Origin: Alcaligenaceae bacterium
GTDB lineage: Bacteria > Pseudomonadota > Gammaproteobacteria > Burkholderiales > Burkholderiaceae_B
Assembly (NCBI GenBank): GCA_013416405.1
Contig: JACCET010000005.1
Span: 186,001-250,000 of the forward strand
Direction: 5' to 3'
DNA: 64,000 nucleotides
Below the pieces are notes generated by a model, which made no database searches, was not told the DNA's origin, and saw only the letters and a list, made by a program, of their open reading frames with translations. This document shows, piece by piece, positions 51,598 to 60,985 of the stretch (its first letter is position 1; every line of letters begins with the position of its first letter). The position numbers and the translations under genes are program-made.

Positions 51598-51889
51598 CCC
51601 GTCCCGGTCAAGCACGAACGCTGCGTAGCAATGCTCGTGATACTTCGGACGAAGGCCCGGCGCGCCGTTGCTCTTGCCGTCGGCTGCTAGAGCCTCCTGA
51701 TAAAAACGCATCCACTTGAAAGCGGGTTGCCGCACGGAACGCGATGTGAGATCGAGGTGCCAGCAGTTCGGCAGAAGTGATATGGAAATCTCCGGCGGGA
51801 TCTTCACCAGGCGTTCTAACCTTCGGCCCGATAAAGGCCGCAATCTCGAGGGTATAAACCGGGCAATATCTGTCGATTCCGCAGTACAA
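51598..51889 (-). pseudogene. Glyoxalase/VOC family gene remnant
   Basis: Two frames together reconstruct the C-terminal half of a VOC protein: HIAFRAATRFQVDAF in one frame, then FYQEALAADGKSNGAPGLRP and YHEHCYAAFVLDRDG in the next. The shift occurs in an A5 run (51702-51706; T5 on the coding strand), where one base too many breaks the frame. The usual final strand after the DRDG position is missing because the neighbouring gene end follows. The N-terminal half is also short. It is non-functional. Confidence 0.7.
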
Positions 51890-51910
51890 CCGCAGTACGA
51901 AAACCCGAAA

Positions 51911-51938
51911 AAAGAAAAAGCCCTGTAAAAACAGGGCT
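51911..51938 (-). terminator. Terminator of the tRNA-Ser gene
   Basis: On the minus strand AGCCCTGT-TTTT-ACAGGGCT is followed by TTTTCTTTTTT. It lies 16 bp past the tRNA 3' end. Confidence 0.88.
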
Positions 51939-51954
51939 CTTTGCCAGAATTAAC

Positions 51955-52047
51955 TGGCGGAGACGGAGGGATTCGAACCCTCGATACGGGTATAAGCCGT
52001 ATGCTCCCTTAGCAGGGGAGTACCTTCAACCTCTCGGCCACGTCTCC
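51955..52047 (-). tRNA. tRNA-Ser (GCT)
   Basis: A 93-nt serine tRNA read leftward: GGAGACG acceptor, CTCCC-CTGCTAA-GGGAG anticodon arm with anticodon GCT, a long variable arm (CATACGG-CTTATA-CCGTATC region), T-arm GAGGG-TTCGAAT-CCCTC and an encoded CCA end. It lies downstream of lysC, as in related Alcaligenaceae. Confidence 0.96.
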
Positions 52048-52108
52048 GAAACAGGCCGCCATTCTAGCACGATAAGAACTTGCTCTGCTGCCAGATACGA
52101 AAATCGGG

Positions 52109-52138
52109 CAAAAAACATGCCTATGCGTGACGCATGGC
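52109..52138 (-). terminator. Probable terminator of lysC
   Basis: On the minus strand GCCATGCG-TCA-CGCAT(A)GGC, with one bulged A, is followed by ATGTTTTTT. It starts 17 bp after the lysC stop. Confidence 0.55.
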
Positions 52139-52154
52139 GGCCATTAAACCCCTA

Positions 52155-53417
52155 TCAAGCCTGGCTTTTGTCCTGATCCAGTTCAAAAGCCTTGTGCAGG
52201 GCGCGCACGGCCAGTTCCATGTACTTGTCGTTGATGATGACCGAGGTCTTGATCTCGCTGGTACTGATCATCTGGATATTGATGCCCTCTTCCGACAAGG
52301 TGCGGAACATCAGGCTGGCAACGCCCACATGGCTGCGCATGCCTATACCTACGATCGATACTTTGCAGACCTTGTCATCGGATGTGATCTCAGCAGCGCC
52401 AACGGCTGGGCCGATCTGGTTATTGAGCAGATCGAGCGCACGGGCAAAGTCGTTGCGGTTAACAGTGAAGGAAAAGTCCGTGGTGCCTTTGACGGACTGG
52501 TTCTGCAGAATCATGTCGACGTCGATGTTGGCGGCGGCAACCGGGCCGAGAATCGAGTAGGCCACGCCCGGGGTGTCAGGTACGGCCAGCAAGGTGACTT
52601 TGGCTTCATCGCGGCTGAAGGCAATGCCCGAAACGACGGCAGCTTCCATTTTTTGATCTTCCTCGAAAGTAATGAGTGTGCCCGAAGACATTTCTTCTTC
52701 GAGCGGTATCAGGGGGTCGGTCAGAGAGGACAGGACCCGCACCGGAACTTGATACTTGCCGGCGAACTCGACCGACCGTATTTGCAGCACCTTGGAGCCT
52801 AGCGACGCCATCTCGAGCATTTCTTCAAAAGAGACCACGCTCATGCGGCGCGCTTCGGGAACCACACGCGGGTCGGTGGTGTAAACGCCGTCGACGTCGG
52901 TGAAAATCAGGCATTCGTCGGCCTTGAGCGCCGCGGCCACGGCGACAGCCGATGTATCGGAACCACCACGGCCCAAGGTCGTGATGTTACCTTCGTCGTC
53001 AACGCCCTGGAACCCGGTCACAATGACGACCCGGCCAGAATCGAGTTCGGCCTGTATGCGGGCATCGTCGATGGAGCGTATACGCGCCCTGGTGTACGAA
53101 GCGTCAGTACGCACCGGCACTTGCCATCCGGTAAAGCTGCGCGCGGCAACGCCTTGCGACAGCAACGCCATGGCGAGCAAGGCGCTGCTGGCCTGCTCGC
53201 CGGTGGATGCCAGCATATCGAGCTCGCGGGTATCGGGCTGCGGCGAGATTTCTTTGGCCAGGCCCAGCAGGCGGTTGGTTTCGCCGGACATGGCCGACGG
53301 CACAACAACCACTTGGTGGCCTGCGGCATGCCATTTGGCCACGCGCCGCGCCACATTCTGGATGCGCTCAACCGAGCCCATGGACGTGCCACCGTATTTG
53401 TGAACAATCAGGGACAT
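52155..53417 (-). CDS. lysC: Aspartate kinase
   Basis: A 420-aa aspartokinase: the kinase motif VHKYGGTSMGSVERIQNVAR (4-23), VVVVPSAMSGETNRLLGLAK, GRGGSDTSAVAVAAALKADE and FTDVDGVYTTDPRVVPEARR, then two C-terminal ACT domains (VTLLAVPDTPGVAYSILGPV, VSIVGIGMRSHVGVASLMFR). It phosphorylates aspartate at the head of lysine, threonine and methionine synthesis; the ACT domains bind lysine and/or threonine for feedback control. It stands alone upstream of tRNA-Ser, with tilS behind it. Confidence 0.97.
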   Translation of the reverse strand: MSLIVHKYGGTSMGSVERIQNVARRVAKWHAAGHQVVVVPSAMSGETNRLLGLAKEISPQPDTRELDMLASTGEQASSALLAMALLSQGVAARSFTGWQVPVRTDASYTRARIRSIDDARIQAELDSGRVVIVTGFQGVDDEGNITTLGRGGSDTSAVAVAAALKADECLIFTDVDGVYTTDPRVVPEARRMSVVSFEEMLEMASLGSKVLQIRSVEFAGKYQVPVRVLSSLTDPLIPLEEEMSSGTLITFEEDQKMEAAVVSGIAFSRDEAKVTLLAVPDTPGVAYSILGPVAAANIDVDMILQNQSVKGTTDFSFTVNRNDFARALDLLNNQIGPAVGAAEITSDDKVCKVSIVGIGMRSHVGVASLMFRTLSEEGINIQMISTSEIKTSVIINDKYMELAVRALHKAFELDQDKSQA

Positions 53418-53533
53418 CTTTTTCTCTGAGTTAAAGGATCAACAGGCAAAGCGGACTATTTTAACGTTTTTCCACAATCGGGACATTCCCTGGGGAAAGC
53501 GCTGCGCATCGCACCGTAAGCCGGTGTTGAAAA

Positions 53534-54562
53534 CTAGCGTATCGGGTCGATAAAGACGCGGCCCTGGGCGCAACGTATCCACACCTGCCCATGCTTGACT
53601 TGCATATGCCTGTCGTACCCCAAGGCGTGCAGCCCCCGCAGTTGGCGCATGGTGTCGTGCAAACGGGCTTCGGTGGGCATGCGCAAGCTCTGCTGTGCCA
53701 GCCAGTAACGTAATACCAGTGCCTGGCGCGCATGCGACAGCTTACGCCAGGCAGCCAGTGAAAAGCTCTGTCTGTCATCTGAAGGTTCAAGGCCGGCAAA
53801 GTCTTGCTCTGCTACCTCATGCAGTACATCGGCAGCCTGGGCGCTCTGGCGCGCATGACGTGCCAGCATTGCCTGCCAACCCGGCCAGCGTTCGTTCAAT
53901 TCGGGTACCAGGCGCTCGCGCAGGGCCGCTCGGGTGTATTGGTCGTCGGCGTTGCTGGGATCGTTGACTGGAGCCCAGCCCGTCAGGCCGGCAAAATCTT
54001 CGGACTGCTGCACAATCAACGCGCGGTCGATGTCCAGCCAGGGCCGCACATAGCTTAAACCTTGACGCTGCTTGACTGGAGCCATGGCCGCCAGGCCGGT
54101 GGGGCCGGCGCCGCGCAACAACCGCAACATGACAGTTTCAGCCTGATCGTTCCTGTGATGGGCCAGTAGTATGTGCTGCAAGCCCGCCAACTGCGCCAGT
54201 TCGAGCAAGGCGGCGTAACGCATCTCGCGCGCGGCCGACTCCATGCCGTCGCCGCCAGACACATCAACCCGGACAAAACGAGTATGACACGGCACTTGCA
54301 GCATTTGTGCCAGATCGTGCACATGCGTCTGCCAGCCGTCGGCCGGTGCCTGCAAGCCATGGTGCACATGAAAACAATGAAGCTCCGTGCCCGCACGACG
54401 AGCGTACAAGGCGGCATGGACGGCCAGCATCGCAGAGTCGGTGCCGCCGCTAAGCGCTATACCAATGCGGCGGGGCGCCTGTGGCAAGGCGGCCATGGCG
54501 CCAGCCAGTGCCTTGCGCAACGGTATCGAGCCGAAATCCTGCCAGAACGTCAAGGGAAGCAT
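53534..54562 (-). CDS. tilS: tRNA(Ile)-lysidine synthase
   Basis: A 342-aa N-type ATP pyrophosphatase. The P-loop is IALSGGTDSAML (SGGxDS at 38-43). HVHHGLQAPADGWQTHVHDL, ESAAREMRYAALLELAQLAG and ILLAHHRNDQAETVMLRLLR are family hallmarks. It changes C34 of the tRNA-Ile CAU anticodon to lysidine, which is essential for AUA decoding. The protein is shorter than E. coli TilS and lacks a clear C-terminal domain, as in many betaproteobacteria. It follows accA with a 31-bp gap on the same strand. Confidence 0.95.
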   Translation of the reverse strand: MLPLTFWQDFGSIPLRKALAGAMAALPQAPRRIGIALSGGTDSAMLAVHAALYARRAGTELHCFHVHHGLQAPADGWQTHVHDLAQMLQVPCHTRFVRVDVSGGDGMESAAREMRYAALLELAQLAGLQHILLAHHRNDQAETVMLRLLRGAGPTGLAAMAPVKQRQGLSYVRPWLDIDRALIVQQSEDFAGLTGWAPVNDPSNADDQYTRAALRERLVPELNERWPGWQAMLARHARQSAQAADVLHEVAEQDFAGLEPSDDRQSFSLAAWRKLSHARQALVLRYWLAQQSLRMPTEARLHDTMRQLRGLHALGYDRHMQVKHGQVWIRCAQGRVFIDPIR

Positions 54563-54593
54563 ATATCTTCAGCGTGCCAGCAGGGTCGACGCC

Positions 54594-55556
54594 CTAGCGT
54601 GCTTCCTGGTAGCGGCCGTAGGACATCAATCGCTGCAGCCGGTGCTCGATGAGTTGCTCGGAAGACATGCCCGAGACCTGGCGCAATGAGTCGGACAAGG
54701 CCCGGCTAAGCTGACGCGCCATCACGGCAGGGTCACGGTGGGCACCGCCTACCGGCTCGTTGACGATGCGGTCAATCAGGCCCAGCTCTTTCAGGCGCGG
54801 CGCGGTAATGGCCAGCGCATCGGCGGCTACTGACGCCTTGTCGGCACTGCGCCAAAGAATGGAGGCACAGCCTTCGGGGGAAATTACGGCATAGGTGGAA
54901 TACTGCAACATCATGACGACATCGCCCACCGCGATGGCCAGTGCACCGCCCGATCCGCCCTCACCGATAATCGTTGCAATAATTGGCACTTTGAGCTCGG
55001 CCATGGCATAAAGGTTGTGGCCTATGGCTTCCGACTGGCCTCGCTCTTCGGCCCCGACGCCCGGATAGGCTCCGGGTGTATCCACAAAGGTAAAGACAGG
55101 AATCTGGAATTTTTCGGCCAGACGCATCAGGCGCAAGGCTTTGCGATAGCCTTCAGGCCGGGGCATGCCAAAGTTGCGCATCGCGCGCTCTTTGGTGTCG
55201 CGCCCTTTTTGATGCCCGATCACCATACACGGCGTGCCGTTGAAACGCGCCAGGCCACCCACTATGGATAAGTCATCGGCATACATGCGGTCGCCGTGCA
55301 GCTCGTGGAAGTCGGTAAATATTTCGCGCACGTAATCCAGCGTATATGGACGCTGCGGATGGCGGGCCACCAAAGCGGTCTGCCAAGGCGTGAGCTTGGC
55401 ATAAATGCTTTTGGCCAGAGCCTGGTTTTTTTGTTGCAGCCGATTAACTTCTTCCGAAATATCGACAGCGGAATCTGTCTGCACATAGCGCAACTCCTCG
55501 ATTTTGTTCTCGAGTTCGGCAAGTGGTTGTTCAAATTCCAGGAAAGTATTACGCAT
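54594..55556 (-). CDS. accA: Acetyl-CoA carboxylase carboxyltransferase subunit alpha
   Basis: A 320-aa protein beginning [20 protein letters not shown], with [80 protein letters not shown] and [20 protein letters not shown]. It carries the carboxyl group transfer from biotin to acetyl-CoA in the first step of fatty-acid synthesis, together with AccD encoded elsewhere. It is probably in one transcript with tilS and the glycosylase gene. Confidence 0.97.
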   Translation of the reverse strand: MRNTFLEFEQPLAELENKIEELRYVQTDSAVDISEEVNRLQQKNQALAKSIYAKLTPWQTALVARHPQRPYTLDYVREIFTDFHELHGDRMYADDLSIVGGLARFNGTPCMVIGHQKGRDTKERAMRNFGMPRPEGYRKALRLMRLAEKFQIPVFTFVDTPGAYPGVGAEERGQSEAIGHNLYAMAELKVPIIATIIGEGGSGGALAIAVGDVVMMLQYSTYAVISPEGCASILWRSADKASVAADALAITAPRLKELGLIDRIVNEPVGGAHRDPAVMARQLSRALSDSLRQVSGMSSEQLIEHRLQRLMSYGRYQEAR

Positions 55557-55591
55557 AAGAGCTAGGTTTCCAGATTAGGGCATTCACTGTT

Positions 55592-56242
55592 TTAGTACTG
55601 CACGGAAGCCGGGTCAAGGCTACGCCACAGATACCACGTGGCGACCGTACGCCACGGCATCCAGGCTTGCGCGACCTCTCGGGCTTCAAAACGCGAAACA
55701 GGTTCACCACTGAAGTAGTGTAACGAAATCGCCTTAAGCAGGCTCGCGTCATCCAGCGGAAGCACGTCGGGTCGTTGCAGGTTGAATATAAGGAACATCT
55801 CGGCCGTCCAGCGGCCTATGCCGCGAATCGCGCACAAATCGGCGATGACGGCCTCGTCGGTCATGGTACGCCAGGCAGCCGGTCTGACTTTTTTTTCAGC
55901 AAAATGCACTGCCAGGTCAAGGATGTACTCGGCTTTGCGCCTGGACAGGCCAGATTGCTGGATATCAATTTCGGCCAACTTGATAATGCATTGCGGGGTG
56001 GGCGTGCGCCCGCAGGCCTCGGTAAAGCGCTGCCACATGGCATCCGCCGCCTTGACCGAGATCTGATGGCCGACAACAGCGCGCGCCAAGGTAACAAAAG
56101 GCGTGGCCGATGGCGCAAGCCATTCGGCTTTATGCTGAGGGATCAGCTTCTTCAGAATACGGTCGCGCGCCATGAGCTCGGCCGACGCCTGATCCCAGTA
56201 TTCAGGTTTGTCAATTATTCCGCTTGAACTGCTATTGGTCAT
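55592..56242 (-). CDS. DNA-3-methyladenine glycosylase II family protein
   Basis: A 216-aa HhH-GPD glycosylase: VTLARAVVGHQISVKAADAM, then LSRRKAEYILDLAVHFAEKK and the helix-hairpin-helix LCAIRGIGRWTAEMFLIFNL followed by RPDVLPLDDASL with the catalytic Asp. The family (AlkA/Mag-like) excises alkylated bases. It sits between accA and cysS on the same strand, as in Bordetella relatives. Confidence 0.92.
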   Translation of the reverse strand: MTNSSSSGIIDKPEYWDQASAELMARDRILKKLIPQHKAEWLAPSATPFVTLARAVVGHQISVKAADAMWQRFTEACGRTPTPQCIIKLAEIDIQQSGLSRRKAEYILDLAVHFAEKKVRPAAWRTMTDEAVIADLCAIRGIGRWTAEMFLIFNLQRPDVLPLDDASLLKAISLHYFSGEPVSRFEAREVAQAWMPWRTVATWYLWRSLDPASVQY

Positions 56243-56255
56243 GCCCCTTCCTTGC

Positions 56256-57704
56256 TCAGACTCTACGCCACTGCGTCACGCCACCCACCTTGTCTTCAAG
56301 CTCGATACCACCGTCTTGCAAGGTCTTGCGTATTTCGTCGGCCTGAGAAAAATCGCGTGCCTGCTTGGCGAGCGTGCGCTCATTGATCAGGGTTTCAATC
56401 TGTTCACTGGTAAAGGCTGCCTGCGCATTGGCGCCAGGCTGATACCGAGTGGGCGACTGCAAATAGGTGGCTGGATCAGACTGCAGCAACCCAAGCACGC
56501 CACCCAGCGCACGCATCAGGCCGGATGCCTGAGCTGAGCCGTTGCGGTTGGCAAGTGACGACAATTCGAACAATACAGCCACGGCGCCTGACGTATTGAA
56601 GTCATCGTTCATGGCCGCACGAAATGCTTGCGCCGACGGATGATCCCAGTCTATCTGGACGGCCTCCGGCGGCACATTCTGCAGGGTCTGGTACAGACGA
56701 TCAAGCGCGTTCTGCGCATCGAACAAGTTGTCGGGCGCGTAGTTTTGCTGGCTGCGGTAGTGGTTACGCACAATGAAAAAGCGCAGCATCTCGGCTTCGC
56801 GGGGGTTCGCGTTATAGCTGGCCTGATCATCAGGCAGATGGGCATCGGCAGAGATGGTGGCGCGTATGGTTCGGAAGTTGCCCAGGGATTTGGACATCTT
56901 GTCGGAGTCCACCATCAGGGGACCGCAATGCATCCAGACCGAGGCCAGACTGCCGCCAAAAGCGCCTTCTGTTTGGGCAATTTCGTTTTCATGGTGCGGA
57001 AACTTCAAGTCGGGACCACCACCATGGATATCCAGGGGCAAGCCCAACAAGGCACGGCTCATGGCCGAACATTCTATGTGCCAACCCGGGCGGCCCATGC
57101 CATAGCTAGATTCCCATTTGGACTCTTCAGGCTCTTCACTTTTGGCGGCCTTCCACAATACGAAGTCCAGGGGATCACGCTTACCCGAGGCAACGGCAAC
57201 GCGCTCACCGGCTCGCAGATCATCAAGCGACTTACCCGACAGCTTCCCATAGCCTGGAAAGTCACGCACGGCGTAGTTGACGTCGCCGTCATCGGAGCGA
57301 TAGGCCAGGCCGTTTTCTTCCAATTTCTGGATAATCCCCAGCATATCGCCTACATGCTCGGTGGCGCGTGGCTCGGAATCGGGTGAGGCCACCCCCAGAG
57401 CCTGCTCGTCGGCATGCATGGCATCGATGAAGAACGAGGTGACCTGAGCCATACGCTGGCCGTTCTGTACCGCCCGCCGTATGATTTTGTCATCGATATC
57501 GGTAATATTGCGCACATAGTTGACCTTGTAGCCGCTAGCCCTGAGCCAGCGCTGCACGATATCAAAGCTGACCAGCATGCGTGCATGGCCCAGGTGACAG
57601 AAATCGTAGACCGTCATGCCGCACACATACATGCGTACAAGGCCGGGCTCCACGGTTTTCAGCGGCTCTTTGGCACGGGAAAGGGTGTTATAAATGTGCA
57701 GCAT
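56256..57704 (-). CDS. cysS: Cysteinyl-tRNA synthetase
   Basis: A 482-aa class I synthetase: [20 protein letters not shown], the zinc and HIGH region [40 protein letters not shown] with zinc ligands, [17 protein letters not shown], and the KMSKS loop [11 protein letters not shown]. The C-terminal DALR-type domain is at about 350-482. It charges tRNA-Cys. It is divergent from the TPR gene at 57800. Confidence 0.97.
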   Translation of the reverse strand: MLHIYNTLSRAKEPLKTVEPGLVRMYVCGMTVYDFCHLGHARMLVSFDIVQRWLRASGYKVNYVRNITDIDDKIIRRAVQNGQRMAQVTSFFIDAMHADEQALGVASPDSEPRATEHVGDMLGIIQKLEENGLAYRSDDGDVNYAVRDFPGYGKLSGKSLDDLRAGERVAVASGKRDPLDFVLWKAAKSEEPEESKWESSYGMGRPGWHIECSAMSRALLGLPLDIHGGGPDLKFPHHENEIAQTEGAFGGSLASVWMHCGPLMVDSDKMSKSLGNFRTIRATISADAHLPDDQASYNANPREAEMLRFFIVRNHYRSQQNYAPDNLFDAQNALDRLYQTLQNVPPEAVQIDWDHPSAQAFRAAMNDDFNTSGAVAVLFELSSLANRNGSAQASGLMRALGGVLGLLQSDPATYLQSPTRYQPGANAQAAFTSEQIETLINERTLAKQARDFSQADEIRKTLQDGGIELEDKVGGVTQWRRV

Positions 57705-57799
57705 GTAGGATTAATATCTGTCAGTCTATGTCGATTGCAGCCCCTGTAATAGGGGTCCGTCAGCAGCCAATTCGGCGCGAATCGACAAGCAAGGCTAAA

Positions 57800-58636
57800 A
57801 TGGCGGTCGATAAGTATAGCAAGCCGCCGGCAACACATCGTTTACGTATAGGTGCAAAATCTGTGTTTCGAATTTATGGTTCCGCATTAGCAATTGCCCT
57901 TTTTGCCGGCGGAGTGTCGATGCAAGTGGCGGGCGCCCAAACACCTGCGCCCGGCCTTGTACCGCAAGTCGATCTTAACGCCTCGGTCGATGCAGGTCTA
58001 GAGCAGCCACAGCCCGATGACATCATCAATGGCCTGAAGGTCAACACTGGCCCCAGTCAACAAACGGGCAGCAATGGCAAGCTTTTCAACGACCCCAAGC
58101 CTGAAGAAGGGGGGTGGAAAGGCTTGGCCAGGTTGCTTGAAGCCCTGACACCCAGTATAGACACCCAGGCGCCGCTTTCGGCCTCGCAAATCACTGATCG
58201 CATCACCAGCATGCTGAATCAGGGACAAAACCAAGAAGCGCTAGACATCATAGAAAAACGCCAGGCGCAGCTGGACGAAAAAGGCGCCTTGGGTACCGAT
58301 GTTCAATTGCTGTTTCTGCATGGCCGGGCGCTGGCTGCCTTGGGCCGCAGCACCGAGGCCATCACGACCTACCGCAACATGAGCACACTGTACCCAGAAC
58401 TGCCTGAACCCTGGAACAATCTGGCTGCGGAATACGTCAAGAACGGCCAACTGGACATGGCCTATGAAGCCCTACGCATGGCGCTGGTTGCCAACCCCAA
58501 CTACGCCACCGCCAGAGAAAACCTGGGCGAAGTCCAGCTTATGCTGGCACAGCGCTCGTTCCAGGAAGCCGCCGGACTCGGTGCAAGCCAGGCCCAATCA
58601 AAAGCCGAACAGGCGGGCAAGATATTGTCGCCGTAA
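57800..58636 (+). CDS. Exported tetratricopeptide-repeat protein
   Basis: A 278-aa protein starting MAVDKYSKPPATHRLRIGAK. It has a signal peptide-like helix (SALAIALFAGGVSMQVAGAQ) and C-terminal TPR units (LFLHGRALAALGRSTEAITT, YPELPEPWNNLAAEYVKNGQ, LDMAYEALRMALVANPNYAT). The start at 57800 follows AAGG; the frame is open upstream to 57581 antisense to cysS, which is not coding. It is probably a periplasmic scaffold. It precedes the cyclophilin gene by 36 bp. Confidence 0.82.
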   Translation: MAVDKYSKPPATHRLRIGAKSVFRIYGSALAIALFAGGVSMQVAGAQTPAPGLVPQVDLNASVDAGLEQPQPDDIINGLKVNTGPSQQTGSNGKLFNDPKPEEGGWKGLARLLEALTPSIDTQAPLSASQITDRITSMLNQGQNQEALDIIEKRQAQLDEKGALGTDVQLLFLHGRALAALGRSTEAITTYRNMSTLYPELPEPWNNLAAEYVKNGQLDMAYEALRMALVANPNYATARENLGEVQLMLAQRSFQEAAGLGASQAQSKAEQAGKILSP

Positions 58637-58672
58637 AACCGACCACCGCAACATTTTCACCTATATACCCCT

Positions 58673-59320
58673 ATGACTTTTACTTCTTTTTCCTTGAACA
58701 CGTTGAGCTCGACGCTGCGTGTTCTCAGCCTTGCCTGCGTCACATCGCTTGCCCTATGCCTGGGCAGCACCACGCAAGCCGCCTCATCCAACTCTACCGA
58801 AGGTAAATCCATGAGCACAAATCCCCGCGTCAGTCTTCAAACCAGCCAGGGTCAAATTCTGATCGAACTAAATGCCGAGAAAGCACCCAAGACTGTCGAA
58901 AACTTCCTGACTTACGCCAAAGAAGGTTTTTTTGATGGCACGATTTTCCATCGCGTTATCAACAACTTCATGGTGCAAGGCGGCGGCTTCGATGCCGACA
59001 TGAAACAAAAGCAAACCCATGCTCCCATCGAAAATGAAGCCGATAACGGCTTGAAGAACGATCGCTACACACTGGCCATGGCCCGCACATCCGATCCTCA
59101 CTCAGCCACGGCACAGTTCTTCATCAACGTAGCCGACAACGACTTCCTGAACTTCACATCTCCCACGCCCAATGGCTGGGGCTACGCTGTATTCGGCAAA
59201 GTCGTCGAAGGCACCGAGATCGTAGACAAGATCACAGCAGTGAAAACCGGCAACAAGGGCTTCCACCAAGACGTACCGGTCGAAACTGTCGTTATCGAGC
59301 AAGCCACGGTCGTTGAATAA
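58673..59320 (+). CDS. ppiB: Cyclophilin-type peptidyl-prolyl cis-trans isomerase
   Basis: A 215-aa protein: an N-terminal signal-like segment ([20 protein letters not shown]) followed by the cyclophilin domain ([40 protein letters not shown] with the catalytic Arg, [37 protein letters not shown]). An internal ATG at 58811 ([14 protein letters not shown]) would give a leaderless cytoplasmic PpiB; both products may be made. The stop overlaps the lpxH start. Confidence 0.92.
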   Translation: MTFTSFSLNTLSSTLRVLSLACVTSLALCLGSTTQAASSNSTEGKSMSTNPRVSLQTSQGQILIELNAEKAPKTVENFLTYAKEGFFDGTIFHRVINNFMVQGGGFDADMKQKQTHAPIENEADNGLKNDRYTLAMARTSDPHSATAQFFINVADNDFLNFTSPTPNGWGYAVFGKVVEGTEIVDKITAVKTGNKGFHQDVPVETVVIEQATVVE

Positions 59321-60071
59321 ATTATCGCTTACGGGCACGGTCTGGGTCGCGTCGGATATCCATCTGGGGCCCGACACCCCAGCCACCGCCCAGGCATTTC
59401 ATGCATTTCTGGATCAGGCGTGCGCGCAGGCGGACGCCTTGATTTTATGCGGCGACATCTTCGACGCCTGGATAGGTGATGACTTTGCGCTGACATCCCC
59501 CCCGCCCTGGCTCACGGCCACGCTGGAAAAATTCCGGCAGGTGTCTGAAAAAATACCTTTATGGTTGGGTCGCGGCAACCGTGACTTCCTGCTGGGAAAA
59601 ATCCTGGCGGGGCACGTTGGTGCCCATCTGCTGCCCGACCAGGTATGTCTGGACACCCTGGCAGGCAAAATATTGCTGTCGCATGGCGACGAATACTGTA
59701 TTGCCGATCGTAGCTACCAACGGTTTCGCCGTGTAGTGCGCTGTCCTGCCGTGCAATGGCTTTTTCTAAACCTGAGCCTGCCGGTACGGCGCCGCATCGC
59801 CAACCTGGCCCGCCAGCGCAGCATGGCATCGAATCGCCACAAGGCCATGAGCATCATGGATGTCACGCCATCGGCCATAGAACAGGCTTTTTCCACTTGC
59901 GACGCCAACATCATGGTGCATGGGCACACCCACAGACCCCAGGTTCATTACCTGGAGGTCGATGGTAAGCCACGTAGCCGGTGGGTGTTGCCCGACTGGG
60001 ATTACGATCACATTGGTGCACAGCGCGGCGGCTGGCTGGCCATTGATGCCAACGGCTTGCGCCTGATCTGA
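59313..60071 (+). CDS. lpxH: UDP-2,3-diacylglucosamine diphosphatase
   Basis: A 252-aa calcineurin-like phosphoesterase: [58 protein letters not shown] and [15 protein letters not shown] provide the two-metal site. It cleaves UDP-diacylglucosamine to lipid X in lipid A synthesis at the inner membrane. The start is TTG at 59313 and overlaps the ppiB stop by eight bases, so the genes are coupled. It converges with uppP. Confidence 0.94.
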   Translation: MNKLSLTGTVWVASDIHLGPDTPATAQAFHAFLDQACAQADALILCGDIFDAWIGDDFALTSPPPWLTATLEKFRQVSEKIPLWLGRGNRDFLLGKILAGHVGAHLLPDQVCLDTLAGKILLSHGDEYCIADRSYQRFRRVVRCPAVQWLFLNLSLPVRRRIANLARQRSMASNRHKAMSIMDVTPSAIEQAFSTCDANIMVHGHTHRPQVHYLEVDGKPRSRWVLPDWDYDHIGAQRGGWLAIDANGLRLI

Positions 60072-60104
60072 ATCAGATACGGCGCCACCTGGCGCCCGTC
60101 GGCA

Positions 60105-60983
60105 TTAGCGCACCATCAGCCAGACAAACACCACTATTCCCAACCCGATTCGATACCAGGCAAAGGGACGATAGGTGCGTCGTGAAACAAAGCGCAGCAC
60201 GGCACGTACCACAAACAAGGCACTGACAAACGCCGCCACGAAACCGACGGCAATGGCGGTCATCTGCGTTTCATCCAGGGCGGAACTGTTACGGTACAGA
60301 TCGTACACGGTGGCTGCCAGCATGGTCGGCATGGCCAGAAAAAATGAGAACTCGGTTGCCGTCTTGCGCTGAATGCCGGCGATCATGCCGCTGATGATGG
60401 TCGCACCCGAGCGTGATGTACCCGGCACCATAGCCAGGCATTGCGCAAACCCCACCACCAGGGCCTGCTTCCAGGTGATTTCTTCCAGGCTGTGCGCCGT
60501 TGCCAATTGCGAGGCACGGCTATCGTCCAGGCCGCCCTGCTCGGACGACTGGCCTTCGATGTTCTTGGCGTACTGCGGCTTGCGCTCGACCCATAGCATG
60601 ATGATGCCACCCACTATCAGCGTAAACACGAACACACCAGGGTTATGGAACAGCATCTTGATGTATTTAATCGCCAGGGCCCCGATTACGGCTGCCGGCA
60701 AGAACGCGATAAGCAGGTTACGCATGAACATGACTTCGCTGCGTACGCCCGTGAGCGTGCCATGTATCAATTGCCACAAACGGACGCGAAATATCCACAT
60801 GACGGCCAGTATGGAGCCAAACTGTATTACCACTTCGAACACTTTGTCACTGCCGGAAGAGAACCCTATCCAGTCTCCGATCAAGAGCAAATGCGCCGTG
60901 CTTGATACGGGAATGAATTCCGTGAAACCTTCTATAAGCCCTAGAAACAAGGCCTTCAACATAAACCAGCTGCTTTCAGTCAT
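60105..60983 (-). CDS. uppP: Undecaprenyl-diphosphatase
   Basis: A 292-aa polytopic membrane protein of the UppP/BacA family: ALFLGLIEGFTEFIPVSSTA with catalytic Glu residues, LLIGDWIGFSSG, and GFAQCLAMVPGTSRSGATII (the PGxSRSG motif). It releases phosphate from undecaprenyl diphosphate to recycle the lipid carrier of peptidoglycan synthesis. A loop at about 133-165 (KPQYAKNIEGQSSEQGG) is a little longer than usual. It lies two bases downstream of the TerC/CorC gene. Confidence 0.95.
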   Translation of the reverse strand: MTESSWFMLKALFLGLIEGFTEFIPVSSTAHLLLIGDWIGFSSGSDKVFEVVIQFGSILAVMWIFRVRLWQLIHGTLTGVRSEVMFMRNLLIAFLPAAVIGALAIKYIKMLFHNPGVFVFTLIVGGIIMLWVERKPQYAKNIEGQSSEQGGLDDSRASQLATAHSLEEITWKQALVVGFAQCLAMVPGTSRSGATIISGMIAGIQRKTATEFSFFLAMPTMLAATVYDLYRNSSALDETQMTAIAVGFVAAFVSALFVVRAVLRFVSRRTYRPFAWYRIGLGIVVFVWLMVR

Positions 60984-60985
60984 AG

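Noticed and set aside
60081-60096. GGCGCC-ACCT-GGCGCC hairpin between lpxH and uppP as a terminator
   Set aside because: The stem is only 6 bp and no T-run follows on either strand; chance in GC-rich DNA is likely.
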